A DNA stretch of 64,000 nt, from contig JAJCXM010000001.1 in assembly GCA_029263455.1 (NCBI GenBank), positions 1 to 64,000 of the forward strand, read 5' to 3'. Under the pieces are notes generated by a model. The model saw nothing but the letters and a program-made list of their open reading frames with translations. It was not told the DNA's origin and made no database searches. The DNA comes from Holophagae bacterium. GTDB lineage: Bacteria; Acidobacteriota; Holophagae; Acanthopleuribacterales; Acanthopleuribacteraceae. Made by a program: the position numbers and the translations under genes. Of the stretch, positions 46,627 to 55,757 are shown in pieces; the first letter of the stretch is position 1; each line of letters starts with the position of its first letter.

Positions 46627-47251
46627 GACATATTGGCAAGAAAGGCTGCAAGCCTATCTCGACAACGAACTGGAACCAGCCGATCGCAAAGCCTTTGAAC
46701 AACACCTCGGATCAGATCAGGATATCGCGGCCGAATTCAAGTTTATGGGCGCACTCAAGAAGCGATTAAGCGCTTATCGCGACTCAGTAAGTATCCCCAG
46801 TTCCGTAGAACAACGAATACGCAACCGATTCGGGAAACCCCCAAGGCGTTTCGCGTCCACCTGGTTAATTGCTGCGAGTACATTAGCAGCGGTCATATTG
46901 GTCGCACTCTTTCTGCCAAGGCTAAATGCGGAGGCCTTGAGCTTTGAACATTCAGTCGTACGAGGAACGATTTCTTGCTATGGCTGCGAAGTCGCCCAGC
47001 GAAGTGGTCTTGAGCAAGGCATCATATGTCTTGACGGACATGAGATGGGCCTCGTATGCGCAAATGGCCAACTATGGCGGTTTGCATCAGACAAGCAAGG
47101 GTTGGCAATAAAAGGCGATCAGGATCTGTACAAAAAGGATGTAGAAGTTTCCGGAATGATCAATCGAGAGGAACGTCTCATCCGCGTGCAAAGTATCGCA
47201 CCCCTCGCCATTGTAAAGGCTGGCATTGGATCATTGGCATTCAATCGATGA
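46619..47251 (+). CDS. Membrane anti-sigma factor
   Basis: 210 residues from the ATG at 46619 (GAGG 7 bases upstream). Residues 1-75 form a helical anti-sigma domain (RLQAYLDNELEPADRKAFEQH) without the full zinc-finger HCC motif; a helix at about 81-100 spans the membrane; the periplasmic part has several cysteines (SCYGCEV, IICLDGHEMGLVC). It should sequester the ECF factor. The cysteine-rich outer part could sense redox or metals, but that is inference. Confidence 0.8.
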   Translation: MDKTYWQERLQAYLDNELEPADRKAFEQHLGSDQDIAAEFKFMGALKKRLSAYRDSVSIPSSVEQRIRNRFGKPPRRFASTWLIAASTLAAVILVALFLPRLNAEALSFEHSVVRGTISCYGCEVAQRSGLEQGIICLDGHEMGLVCANGQLWRFASDKQGLAIKGDQDLYKKDVEVSGMINREERLIRVQSIAPLAIVKAGIGSLAFNR

Positions 47252-47306
47252 TATAGTTCAGCTTTTGAAAAGCCTAGGTGACTCATAACTAGATGGGAAT
47301 GAATCG

Positions 47307-48788
47307 ATGGATTCGCTAATACTGACTTGTTATTTCGGGATTCTGGTAGTGCTGTGCATATATGGCTGGCATCGAATTCACATCACCTACCTGTTTCATC
47401 GCTATGCCAAACAGGTCCCACAACCAGAAACACGTTTTGACGAGCTCCCCATTGTCACGATTCAGTTGCCTGTTTATAACGAAAAATTCGTGGTTGAACG
47501 TCTCATCGACGCTGCGGTCGCGGTGGATTACCCAAAAGACAAACTTCAAATCCAAGTCTTAGATGATTCAACCGACGAGACCCGAGAACTCGCATCAAAT
47601 AAAGTTGCCGCCTTTGCCCGTTTAGGGTTCGACATTCAATACCTTCATCGCGTAGATCGCATAGGATTCAAGGCGGGTGCTTTGGAAGCTGGCCTCAAAA
47701 AGGCACGCGGAGCTTTCGTTGCTATCTTCGATGCCGACTTCATACCCAACCCGACCGTATTGAGAGAGTCGATTCACTACTTTAGTGATCCAAAGGTCGG
47801 CATGGTTCAAACACGTTGGGAACACCTGAACCGTGAACAAAACACACTTACCCAAGTCCAAGCAATACTGCTTGATGCCCACTTCATGATCGAACATGGC
47901 GGTCGCTGCTATTCTGATCGTTTTTTTAACTTCAACGGCACCGCCGGAATCTGGCGAAAAACCGCCATTGCCGACGCCGGTGGATGGCAGCACGATACGC
48001 TCACCGAAGACCTCGACTTAAGCTATCGAGCACAGATAAAGGGCTGGCGATTCCTTTTCCTGCCTGACTTAACCTGCCCAGCGGAACTGCCGACCGACAT
48101 GATTGCCTTCAAGAGCCAGCAACACAGATGGGCCAAAGGCTCGATACAGGTAATGAAAAAACTTCTGCCGCGAATTTGGCGCAGCTCATTGCCGCTGAAA
48201 GTGAAAGTTGAAGCCACCTTCCATTTGACTGGCAATCTCGCCTACCTTTTGATGCTCACCAATACGCTCTTTTTTGTCATTCCTAGCATGGTCGTGCGTC
48301 GCGACTTAGATTGGCAAAGCGTGCTCTTTGTTGACGGGCCCCTGTTCTTGCTTGCGTCTGTCTCATTTATTCACTTCTACCTTTCGTCACAACACGCCAT
48401 TTTTCAGTCGATCAAGGGTCGCAAAAGATTCATCCCGGCTTTAATGGCACTCGGCATTGGTCTCGGATTAAATAACACCAGAGCCGTCATCTCGGCACTA
48501 CTTGGGCGCACCTCGGAATTTGTACGAACTCCGAAAACGGGCGCAGGTGGATCCATTAATTCGCTACAAATGGCACCCTATTTTTCGCGCCGAGAAGCAT
48601 GGGCATATCTGGAAGTCATGATTGGCGTCATGTATACAGGAGCTATAATTTGGGCCGTCATGTCAGGGACATGGGCCAGTATCCCGTTCTTAGTCCTATT
48701 TCAGAATGGCTTCTTTTTTGTCGGCGTCAAAACCCTTGCAGAACAAGTTCAGCAAAGGCGTTATCGAGCATCAACCCAATTGGTCTGA
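47307..48788 (+). CDS. Processive GT2 glycosyltransferase (cellulose-synthase-like)
   Basis: 493 residues. Helix at 5-22, then a GT2 catalytic domain with DDSTD, DADF (142-145), TEDLD (233-237) and QQHRW (271-275), and four to five C-terminal helices. This is the pattern of cellulose/mannan-synthase-like enzymes that polymerise and export a polysaccharide. It follows the anti-sigma gene by 55 bases, so the ECF factor may control it. The product is unknown. Its end overlaps the HxlR gene by 18 bases. Confidence 0.88.
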   Translation: MDSLILTCYFGILVVLCIYGWHRIHITYLFHRYAKQVPQPETRFDELPIVTIQLPVYNEKFVVERLIDAAVAVDYPKDKLQIQVLDDSTDETRELASNKVAAFARLGFDIQYLHRVDRIGFKAGALEAGLKKARGAFVAIFDADFIPNPTVLRESIHYFSDPKVGMVQTRWEHLNREQNTLTQVQAILLDAHFMIEHGGRCYSDRFFNFNGTAGIWRKTAIADAGGWQHDTLTEDLDLSYRAQIKGWRFLFLPDLTCPAELPTDMIAFKSQQHRWAKGSIQVMKKLLPRIWRSSLPLKVKVEATFHLTGNLAYLLMLTNTLFFVIPSMVVRRDLDWQSVLFVDGPLFLLASVSFIHFYLSSQHAIFQSIKGRKRFIPALMALGIGLGLNNTRAVISALLGRTSEFVRTPKTGAGGSINSLQMAPYFSRREAWAYLEVMIGVMYTGAIIWAVMSGTWASIPFLVLFQNGFFFVGVKTLAEQVQQRRYRASTQLV

Positions 48789-49427
48789 TAGCGGGAATAT
48801 CGTAAAAAGCAGGGCAACCGCCGTATCCTGCCCAACTATTTGGAGATCGCCAGATTGACGAGCCTGTTTGAAGTTGCGGGTGCGTTGCACGAATAGCTCC
48901 CGAAATGTTTGTTCGTCTGTTTTAAGTTCTACATCTGCCGCCTCAACTTTTCCTTCATAAGTACTCAAGCTGCCACGATCGACGACTATATGATGGGCAT
49001 AAACTCCGATTTGAAAACTGGCAGTTAATTGGAACTTTGCTGCTGCCTGCGCATCAAATCTGGCTTCTAGCGCCAGACCATTCCATGCAGGACTCCAATA
49101 GGCCTGAGTCGGGAGTTCATTGAGTAAAGGCAGCCCCCACCGGGCAAGGGCGACGACTGTCGCTCTTAAGTGCAGGCCATTGTCCGTCAGTCGATAGGCT
49201 AATACCGCGTTAGGAGGTGGCAATCGAACCGATTCCAACAGGCCCGCCTGTTGCAAAGACTTAAGCCTATTTGTCAGTAAGTTGGTCCCCATACCCGGCA
49301 AGTTTGCCAGCAGATCTTTGAATCGGCGTGGGCCAGCCAACAATTCCCTCACCAACAACAAGGTCCAACGTTCTCCAACAAGATCAAGTGCGCTTGCCAA
49401 TGAGCAAGCCTGATCATACGATCGCAC
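48771..49427 (-). CDS. HxlR-family regulator with C-terminal extension
   Basis: 218 residues. The N-terminal winged helix (ALDLVGERWTLLLVRELLAGPRRFKDL, then GMGTNLLTNRLKSLQ) is the HxlR/MarR-like fold. Residues 110-218 resemble an SCP2-like pocket domain, so a ligand may be sensed. GTG start at 49427 with AGGAGCGG upstream. Divergent from the small membrane protein at 49532, its likely target. Confidence 0.85.
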   Translation of the reverse strand: MRSYDQACSLASALDLVGERWTLLLVRELLAGPRRFKDLLANLPGMGTNLLTNRLKSLQQAGLLESVRLPPPNAVLAYRLTDNGLHLRATVVALARWGLPLLNELPTQAYWSPAWNGLALEARFDAQAAAKFQLTASFQIGVYAHHIVVDRGSLSTYEGKVEAADVELKTDEQTFRELFVQRTRNFKQARQSGDLQIVGQDTAVALLFTIFPLSDQLG

Positions 49428-49490
49428 ATCCGCTCCTATCCTTTAATACACCATCCTACCTACCTGCCCATTCTAACGCACTAAACTTAT

Positions 49491-49514
49491 TTTACTTTAA
49501 AATCGTATAGTAAA
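49491..49514. promoter_or_regulatory. Dyad in the HxlR-divergent promoter region
   Basis: TTTACT (49491-49496) and AGTAAA (49509-49514) are an inverted repeat with a 12-base centre. TACT...AGTA dyads are typical of HxlR operators. It overlaps a possible -10 (TATAGT, 49506-49511) of the membrane gene. Confidence 0.45.
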
Positions 49515-49531
49515 TCATCAGGAGGTGTTAT

Positions 49532-49918
49532 ATGGTTCACGCACATTGGTTATTAAGAACAGCCCTACTCGCTAACGCTCTATTCTCCGCGATGGCTGCT
49601 TCTACTTTAGGGATTTGGCCAGATCTATTAGCCGATAAGCTAGGTCTTTTTGGGCCCGGCACACTGCGTCTTTTGGCTCTCTGCTTAGGATTCTTCAGCG
49701 CGCATCTCTTTTGGGTCGCTCGTGGTTCGCTCATGAGGCGTAAGGACGTTATTTATTTCTGTTGCATGGACGTGGCATGGGTGATCGCTTCGGTTATCAT
49801 GCTGGTCGCGCCTAACCAGCTCTCGGCTGCGGGTCAATTGGCGGTGCCGATAACGGCATTGGTCGTTGCCGACTTTGCATTTCTGCAAATCTGGGGGTTC
49901 AAGAAGAGCATTTCCTGA
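49532..49918 (+). CDS. Small four-helix membrane protein
   Basis: 128 residues with four hydrophobic stretches (LLANALFSAMAASTLGIW; TLRLLALCLGFFSAHLFWV; MDVAWVIASVIMLV; ITALVVADFAFLQIW). GGAGGTG lies about 6 bases before the ATG. I know of no named family. Placed divergently from an HxlR regulator, it may be induced by the regulator's ligand, for example as a stress or detoxification membrane protein; that is inference. Confidence 0.75.
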   Translation: MVHAHWLLRTALLANALFSAMAASTLGIWPDLLADKLGLFGPGTLRLLALCLGFFSAHLFWVARGSLMRRKDVIYFCCMDVAWVIASVIMLVAPNQLSAAGQLAVPITALVVADFAFLQIWGFKKSIS

Positions 49919-49976
49919 TTCAAACGATTACCCAAATATCGATATCAGGCTTCGATTCGAAGTCAGAGCAGCGGGG

Positions 49977-50975
49977 TTAGGTATCGGTCTCTTGAGGGTC
50001 TTGATCTTGGGCTTCCTCATCAATCGTCGGCTGCGATCTGTGAGGTGCAGAGGCCATCGCGTAATGGATTTGCAGCTGATGTTCCGTCATGCGGGTGTAT
50101 AGGATCACAACTAATATGCCGACTAAGACGGCAATAACGCCCAAGAGACCGCCTTCTGGTCCAAAGTCACCACCTGTCCACATAGCAGGGCCTTGCTGGT
50201 CTAAGACCAAGAACCTCGCGGGCAGTTTGTCTTGAACTCCACTCACAGGAAATCCAAATATAGAACCTTGAGCGAAATTCCAAGAAATATGTAGGCCAAT
50301 TGACATGGCCAGACGACCCGTCAGGATAAATGGAAGCGCCAAAAAAACGCCAGCCAAGAATATAGAAACGACGCTCGCAGTGGTGGCATTAGGATTTGAC
50401 GCATGGGCAAGACCAAACAGACCAGATGAGAGGACCACAGCCACGGTAATGGCGCCTTTAGATCCCCAAAACGAAAAATTAAAGGCTTCAGACAGGTTCT
50501 TCACCAGGTATCCTCGAGCCACCAACTCCTCAAAGTAACCAACGCTGGTGAATAACAGAAGCGTTAATAAGATTCCTGACGTGAACGATACGCCATCTCG
50601 GCTTCCAAACATGTCAACGATACTTACCCAACCAGCGCTATATTCAACCGCAAAGATGGCAGCCATCAACCCTACACCCAGGACCAGCCCAAAAACTAAA
50701 TCACGCCACCATAGTCGATGGTTAGCCAATCCAAAGTCGGAGAATGGGCGACGATCGATCCATTTTGCAGACAGCCAGAAAACGGCCGTTGCGATAACGG
50801 ACCCTACCAATGTATTGACCAACATGCTTGTGATTTCACTGGGGTCGAAAAATCGGATGGCAAAACGTGCCCCCATCATAAGCGCGGCCATGGTAAGCAC
50901 AACACCGATAAGTCGGAACAGGAAGCGTAGCCGCTCGTCCCTAAAATTCCAAAAGAGTTGGTAAACCATGCGCAT
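49977..50975 (-). CDS. CPBP-family intramembrane metalloprotease
   Basis: 332 residues with about eight helices. The Abi/CPBP active-site motifs are visible: FEELVARG (EE-x3-R), FGLAHASNP and LHISWNFAQG. Such proteases process prenylated or bacteriocin-type peptides, or act in anti-sigma regulation. I start at the ATG at 50975 (AGGGG 8 bases upstream); the frame opens 13 codons earlier at 51014. Confidence 0.9.
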   Translation of the reverse strand: MRMVYQLFWNFRDERLRFLFRLIGVVLTMAALMMGARFAIRFFDPSEITSMLVNTLVGSVIATAVFWLSAKWIDRRPFSDFGLANHRLWWRDLVFGLVLGVGLMAAIFAVEYSAGWVSIVDMFGSRDGVSFTSGILLTLLLFTSVGYFEELVARGYLVKNLSEAFNFSFWGSKGAITVAVVLSSGLFGLAHASNPNATTASVVSIFLAGVFLALPFILTGRLAMSIGLHISWNFAQGSIFGFPVSGVQDKLPARFLVLDQQGPAMWTGGDFGPEGGLLGVIAVLVGILVVILYTRMTEHQLQIHYAMASAPHRSQPTIDEEAQDQDPQETDT

Positions 50976-51078
50976 AGCAAAACCCCTGTATTCTGTTGGT
51001 CGATGTCGGATCACAGTAATTGACGTTCAACAGATCAAAAATGTTTAGACGACGATTCCATTTCACGTCGTCAGTTCA

Positions 51079-51096
51079 TTCAAAAGTTAATTTGAA
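51079..51096. promoter_or_regulatory. TTCAAA/TTTGAA dyad in the CPBP-aroA gap
   Basis: A perfect dyad TTCAAA-AGTTAA-TTTGAA lies about 100 bases upstream of the CPBP gene and 70 bases beyond the aroA stop. It may be an operator. No promoter of good match was found near it. Confidence 0.2.
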
Positions 51097-51162
51097 ATGA
51101 ATCCATTGAGATGCCAGATTACACGAGGCAACCTAATCTCAGCACGATGAACGACAATATTT

Positions 51163-52464
51163 TTACAAAAACAGTTGAGATTTTTCGTTTAAGGCCGCTT
51201 CAAAATCCGTGTAGAAGGTGGGGTACGTCTTTTCCACACAGCGAGCATTCTTGATCGTAACCATGCCGTCAGCCAATCCCAAAAGCGCAAAAACCATGGC
51301 CATACGGTGGTCGTCCTCAGGGTCTAGTACAGCTGCATTCTGAACATGTCCAGGATAAACACGTACCCAATCGGGCCCCGACGCCATGCGCAAACCCAGG
51401 GCGTCAAACGCTGTTTGCATGGTTTGTATGCGATCGCATTCTTTAATGCGCATGTGGCCAATGCCGCGGATCGTCGTCGGGCTAGAGGCTCGCGTGGCCA
51501 CCGCCATCAAGGTCGGTGCTACATCCGACATAGTATTCATGTCGATATCAATGCCTGACAGCGGTCGCTCTGCAGCTATACGTAGGCTGTCTTGCGACCA
51601 AGACACTTCCGCGCCCATTTCCTGCAGTGCATTTACCAGCCCAAGGTCACCCTGTGTACTATGCCTATCCACATGACAGACTTTGACCTGACCACCCAAC
51701 ATGAAGGGCAATGCAAACCAGTAGGACGCGGTAGACAGGTCACTTTCGACCGTCACGTCGCAGGCTGTGTAGGGACCAGCTGGTACGACGAACTCATCTG
51801 CCGTGGCGTCAACTTCAATACCAAACGTCTGCATACAGACCAGTGTCATCTTTACATAGCTTTGACTGACTAGCTCGCTGCTTAAACGTACTCGGCCTCC
51901 TCCAACCATAGGCAAAGCCATCAACAGACCAGAAAGGTACTGAGAACTTCTGTCACCTCTGACTTTGACCGCCTGTTTAGCGATGGGACCCTCGATTTCG
52001 AGAGGCGGATAGCCATGATTCTCAGGAAACCTAATTTGCACACCTAGTTCTGCTAGAGCATCAGCCAAATCGGCGATGGGCCTCAAGGCCATGCGCGACG
52101 AGCCTTGCAGGTGTACCTTGATTGGAAAGGCAGCTAATGCTGGTGTGAGGAAGCGCATGACGGTGCCAGCGTTGCCAACGTAAAGGGCCGTGCGCGGTTG
52201 CTGAAGCTTACCTGTCCCAGTTACCTTCATTTCAGATTCATGTTGCTCAACGCTAACGCCACACGCACTTAAGGCCGCCGCCATCAAGGTCGTGTCTTCG
52301 CTATGCAAAGGCCGCTTAATGTGCGAAACACCATCAGCTAAGCTAGCCAGGAGCAGATAACGATTTGTGAGACTCTTAGAGCCAGGCACACTCGCAGTGA
52401 CGTTGACGGGGCCTTGGGGAGACACCTCAACTCGGTCACCTACCCAATGAAACGGGTCTTTCAT
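51163..52464 (-). CDS. aroA: 3-phosphoshikimate 1-carboxyvinyltransferase (EPSP synthase)
   Basis: 433-residue EPSP synthase of the shikimate pathway. PGSKSLTNR, GNAGTVMRFLTP, RIKECDRIQ and DDHRMAM are signature motifs. I chose the ATG at 52464, 4 bases after the fabF stop; the frame extends back to 52662 but the extra 66 residues are inside fabF and non-family. Last gene of the fatty-acid cluster. Confidence 0.97.
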   Translation of the reverse strand: MKDPFHWVGDRVEVSPQGPVNVTASVPGSKSLTNRYLLLASLADGVSHIKRPLHSEDTTLMAAALSACGVSVEQHESEMKVTGTGKLQQPRTALYVGNAGTVMRFLTPALAAFPIKVHLQGSSRMALRPIADLADALAELGVQIRFPENHGYPPLEIEGPIAKQAVKVRGDRSSQYLSGLLMALPMVGGGRVRLSSELVSQSYVKMTLVCMQTFGIEVDATADEFVVPAGPYTACDVTVESDLSTASYWFALPFMLGGQVKVCHVDRHSTQGDLGLVNALQEMGAEVSWSQDSLRIAAERPLSGIDIDMNTMSDVAPTLMAVATRASSPTTIRGIGHMRIKECDRIQTMQTAFDALGLRMASGPDWVRVYPGHVQNAAVLDPEDDHRMAMVFALLGLADGMVTIKNARCVEKTYPTFYTDFEAALNEKSQLFL

Positions 52465-52468
52465 GCGA

Positions 52469-53701
52469 TCAAATCTTGCGCATAATGATGGCGGCATTTG
52501 TGCCACCAAATCCAAACGAATTGGACATGGCGCAGCGGATACTTGTTTGTCGGCTCTCGCCAACGACCGCATCAAAACGGCACCGTTCATCCTGATTCTC
52601 AAGATTAAATGTCTGGTGCACCAGCCCTGTTTCAAGGGTTTTGGCCAAAACGACGGCTTCAATTCCGCCCGCGGCCCCTAGTAAATGTCCGATCATGGAT
52701 TTCGTCGAATGAACCATGAAGCGATCGGTATGGTCACCAAACACATTGCGAATGGCACCGGCCTCAATATGATCGCCTGCCGGCGTTGAAGTTCCGTGGG
52801 CGTTAACTAAATCTACTTCGTGAGCGGGAATCCCAGCATCCTTCAATGCAGCAGTCATTACGCGGATTGGGCCGTCGCCGTCCTCAGATGGAGACGTGAT
52901 GTGGTATGCGTCGCCAGACATGCCATATCCAATCAATTCGGCATAAATCTTGGCACCGCGCGCCTTGGCATGTTGATATTCTTCTAAGACAAGTAGACCG
53001 CAGCCCTCGCCCAAAACAAAACCATCGCGATCGACATCAAAAGGTCTGCTGGCACGACCGGGCTCGTCATTGCGCGTCGATAGCGCTTTCATGGCCGCAA
53101 AGCCGGCCACGGCCAATTCGGTCACGACCGCTTCTGTGCCGCCAGCAAGCATCATATCTGCTTCATTGCGTTGAATGACGCGCATGGCATCGCCTATCGC
53201 GTGGGTTCCGGTCGCACACGCGGTAGCTGGGGCTGAGTTTGGACCTTGGAGATGGTGTTCGATGGACACATGACCTGCAGCCAAGTTAATGATTAACGAG
53301 GGGATAAAAAAGGGTGTGATTCGACGCGGCCCTTTTTCCAGGAGAATTTTGTGCTGTTCTGCAATAGCAGGAAGACCGCCGATGCCCGAACCGATAATGG
53401 TTCCAAAACGGGCCGGATCCTCTTTTTCCATGTCCACACCACAGTCGGCCATGGCTTCGCGCGCAGCCAAAAGAGCGTATTGGATGAAGGTGTCCATCTT
53501 ACGTAGTTCTTTACGCGCAAAATGGTCTTCTAGGTTTAGATTCTTAACCTCACCTGCGATGCGGCATGAATAGTCTGTGCAATCGAATTTTGTGATCGGG
53601 CCGATGCCTGAACGACCTTCGACTAACCCTGTAAAGGTGTCCTGAACGTTATTCCCGAGAGGGCTAACGCCCCCGAGTCCTGAAATGACAACCCGTCTCA
53701 T
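52469..53701 (-). CDS. fabF: 3-oxoacyl-ACP synthase II (KAS II)
   Basis: 410-residue condensing enzyme of fatty-acid elongation. Catalytic Cys in PATACATGTHAI, His in NAHGTSTPAGD and HSTKSMIGHLLGAAGG. The ATG at 53701 has GGAG 6 bases upstream; the frame opens earlier at 53731 with no family residues. It follows acpP after a 120-base gap with two stem-loops. Confidence 0.97.
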   Translation of the reverse strand: MRRVVISGLGGVSPLGNNVQDTFTGLVEGRSGIGPITKFDCTDYSCRIAGEVKNLNLEDHFARKELRKMDTFIQYALLAAREAMADCGVDMEKEDPARFGTIIGSGIGGLPAIAEQHKILLEKGPRRITPFFIPSLIINLAAGHVSIEHHLQGPNSAPATACATGTHAIGDAMRVIQRNEADMMLAGGTEAVVTELAVAGFAAMKALSTRNDEPGRASRPFDVDRDGFVLGEGCGLLVLEEYQHAKARGAKIYAELIGYGMSGDAYHITSPSEDGDGPIRVMTAALKDAGIPAHEVDLVNAHGTSTPAGDHIEAGAIRNVFGDHTDRFMVHSTKSMIGHLLGAAGGIEAVVLAKTLETGLVHQTFNLENQDERCRFDAVVGESRQTSIRCAMSNSFGFGGTNAAIIMRKI

Positions 53702-53730
53702 GACAACTCCGTTTTCTTTTGAGAACGACA

Positions 53731-53817
53731 AAAGGCCGCAAAATACGCAAACCTAATCGGCTTCCGGCTTATTTACGGCCTTTCATCATGAACCATCTGA
53801 GGATTCACGCACCTCAG
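53731..53817 (-). repeat. Two inverted repeats between acpP and fabF
   Basis: AAAGGCCG (53731-53738) pairs with CGGCCTTT (53776-53783), and CTGAGG (53797-53802) with CCTCAG (53812-53817). Neither is followed by a T run on the minus strand, so they look like RNA processing or stability elements, or a partial terminator that sets acpP above fabF. Confidence 0.4.
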
Positions 53818-53821
53818 GTTA

Positions 53822-54055
53822 TTAGGCATTCGCCTCGACATACTTAACGGCGTCACCGACCGTCTGAATTTTCTCTGCTTCATCGTCCGGTATTTCCACA
53901 CCAAACTTCTCTTCTAGACGCATGATAAGTTCCACGACGTCCAGTGAGTCAGCACCAAGATCGTCAACGATCATGGATTCCATATTAATTTGCGCTTCAT
54001 CCACTTCCAGTTCTTCAGCAATCAGTGCTTTTACCTGGTCAAAAATATCCGACAT
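53822..54055 (-). CDS. acpP: Acyl carrier protein
   Basis: 77-residue ACP. The phosphopantetheine serine is in [12 protein letters not shown]. Highly acidic. AAGGAGGG lies upstream of the ATG. It carries acyl chains for the Fab enzymes encoded on both sides. A strong promoter of its own lies at 54083-54112. Confidence 0.98.
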   Translation of the reverse strand: MSDIFDQVKALIAEELEVDEAQINMESMIVDDLGADSLDVVELIMRLEEKFGVEIPDDEAEKIQTVGDAVKYVEANA

Positions 54056-54082
54056 TGGGTGTAACCCTCCTTGATGTTATGC

Positions 54083-54112
54083 ATTCTATGAGTCGTTAAA
54101 AAATCTTGTCAA
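54083..54112 (-). promoter_or_regulatory. Promoter of acpP
   Basis: On the minus strand TTGACA (54107-54112), an 18-base spacer and TAGAAT (54083-54088), about 28 bases before the acpP start. The -35 is part of a small hairpin GTCAA-GGC-TTGAC followed by six T, which could also terminate fabG. Confidence 0.7.
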
Positions 54113-54124
54113 GCCTTGACGGCA

Positions 54125-54859
54125 TTACATGTAGAGTCCGCCATCAACTGTTAGCACCTGTCCTGTTATGTATCCTGCAGCGTCACTGGCCAGAAAAGAA
54201 ACAGCGTGGGCTATCTCTTGCGCCTGTCCCATTCGCCCCAACGGAACCTGTTTCAAAAAAGCAGCCTTCACATCAGGATTCAAGTTTTGAGTCATATCGG
54301 TTTCAATATAACCCGGTGCAATGGCATTGACGGTGATATTTCGACCACCTAATTCTTTGGCCATAGACTTGGTGAGTCCATGTAAGCCAGCCTTCGAAGC
54401 CGCATAGTTGGCTTGACCGACGTTGCCCATTAAGCCTACTACCGACGAGATGTTAATCTGGCGGCCCCACTTCTGGCGCATCATGGGTCGAATAGCGGCT
54501 TGAGACAAGAAAAAGGTGCCTTTTAGATTTGTTTGCATGACGTCGTCATAAGCTGATTCACTTATTCTCATCATCAAATTGTCTGCGGTAACGCCTGCAT
54601 TATTCACTAAGACGTGTATGCCGCCGAAATCTTCGACAATCTGCTTCACAATATCTTTGAAAGTTGAAATATCGGTTAGATCCAGTGCCAACCCGTGTGC
54701 CGTATGGCCTGCCTCACGAATTGAACTAGCAACCGCATCCACTTTCTCCTGGGAACGGCTAGCAACTAGTACCGTAAAGCCATCAGCGGCCAATCGCCGA
54801 CAAATTGCCTCACCAATCCCTCGTGATCCACCTGTGACCAGCGCTACGCGCTCCGACAT
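54125..54859 (-). CDS. fabG: 3-oxoacyl-ACP reductase
   Basis: 244-residue short-chain dehydrogenase. TGGSRGIGEAI binds NADPH; NNAG and the catalytic YAASKAG are present. It reduces 3-oxoacyl-ACP in the elongation cycle. The ATG at 54859 follows AAGGAACG. Sits between rpmF and acpP. Confidence 0.95.
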   Translation of the reverse strand: MSERVALVTGGSRGIGEAICRRLAADGFTVLVASRSQEKVDAVASSIREAGHTAHGLALDLTDISTFKDIVKQIVEDFGGIHVLVNNAGVTADNLMMRISESAYDDVMQTNLKGTFFLSQAAIRPMMRQKWGRQINISSVVGLMGNVGQANYAASKAGLHGLTKSMAKELGGRNITVNAIAPGYIETDMTQNLNPDVKAAFLKQVPLGRMGQAQEIAHAVSFLASDAAGYITGQVLTVDGGLYM

Positions 54860-54870
54860 AATGGCGTTCC

Positions 54871-55053
54871 TTAAGCGGTTTCGACTTCGACCACAACGCG
54901 GCCGGCGTAATAACCACAGTCACCACAAACATGGTGAGGTCGCGTAGTGGCACCACAGTTTGAGCAATTATTTGATGCAACTACGGGAATCGCATCGTGT
55001 GAGCGGCGCAAGTCGCGACGACGCTTTGAGGTCCTGCGTTTTGGGTTTGCCAT
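54871..55053 (-). CDS. rpmF: Ribosomal protein bL32
   Basis: 60-residue L32. Basic N-terminus ([20 protein letters not shown]) and a zinc-ribbon with two CxxC pairs (CSNCG, CGDCG). It lies directly after the yceD gene and before fabG, the usual conserved order. Confidence 0.97.
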   Translation of the reverse strand: MANPKRRTSKRRRDLRRSHDAIPVVASNNCSNCGATTRPHHVCGDCGYYAGRVVVEVETA

Positions 55054-55054
55054 C

Positions 55055-55564
55055 TCAGTCTTCTCCTTGTTTCTCTTCTGGTTCGTTCAATAAATGAGCT
55101 AAATCTGCAAAGGGTCTATTCTTTGGCGTGTCACTTAAGACTCGATTACCAAATCCCTCGCATTCGCCATCTGCATGTCGCGGGAATTCCGGTACTTCAA
55201 GATCCATCACTTCGTCAACAAAATGATCCACATCTAATTCGGGTTGGTTTAAAAATTTAGTATTCATGTCTGATTCTTGTAAGACTACCTGATGTTCTGA
55301 AGGTTGTTCAAACCGCAATGCAATCCAGTCTCGTTCCTGAATCGGCAACTGCACGAGTTCGCCACAACGGACACAGCTTGTGCTTGCGATTGCCTGAAAT
55401 GCGTAACGAGCGACGTACCCTACGGGATCCACTTGAATCTCAAGGTCGAATACAACCTCACTCAGTTGAACTTCGCGATCCGAAGAATTCAATTCATGGC
55501 TTGCAAACGTCAGTTTCCGATGGAACGGCGACTTTGCGTCGATGTCGGTCAACTGGATCTTCAT
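55055..55564 (-). CDS. YceD/DUF177 family protein
   Basis: 169-residue protein of the YceD family (large-ribosomal-RNA accumulation in E. coli and plants). Motif SCVRCGE and a C-terminal CEGFGN are present. I start at the ATG at 55564, which has GAGG upstream, because the promoter at 55593-55620 lies between this and an earlier start at 55624. It heads the L32-fatty-acid cluster. Confidence 0.88.
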   Translation of the reverse strand: MKIQLTDIDAKSPFHRKLTFASHELNSSDREVQLSEVVFDLEIQVDPVGYVARYAFQAIASTSCVRCGELVQLPIQERDWIALRFEQPSEHQVVLQESDMNTKFLNQPELDVDHFVDEVMDLEVPEFPRHADGECEGFGNRVLSDTPKNRPFADLAHLLNEPEEKQGED

Positions 55565-55592
55565 CGGGCGCACCTCGCACGCAAAGGACACT

Positions 55593-55620
55593 ATTATACG
55601 AGTGAGACGCCCTTTGTCAA
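55593..55620 (-). promoter_or_regulatory. Consensus promoter of the yceD-rpmF-fab cluster
   Basis: On the minus strand a perfect TTGACA (55615-55620), 16-base spacer and perfect TATAAT (55593-55598), about 30 bases before the yceD start. It is one of the best sigma-70 matches in the window. Confidence 0.85.
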
Positions 55621-55757
55621 TCAAAAGACAGCCTGCGCCCTATGAAATAGGCTTTGATCAAAACATGTTACGTCAGTAAGTCGTAAAATTAGCCGAATAC
55701 GTCGGCACGCTTCTTGATCTGGGTTTTGAGGTTCGCTTTTTAGACGGAGGAGACGGT

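Noticed and set aside
49950-49962. CTTCGA-T-TCGAAG dyad between two convergent genes
   Set aside because: A one-base loop, and no T run on either strand, so a terminator call is weak.
52465-52662. N-terminal extension of aroA
   Set aside because: It lies inside fabF on the same strand and has no EPSP synthase similarity.
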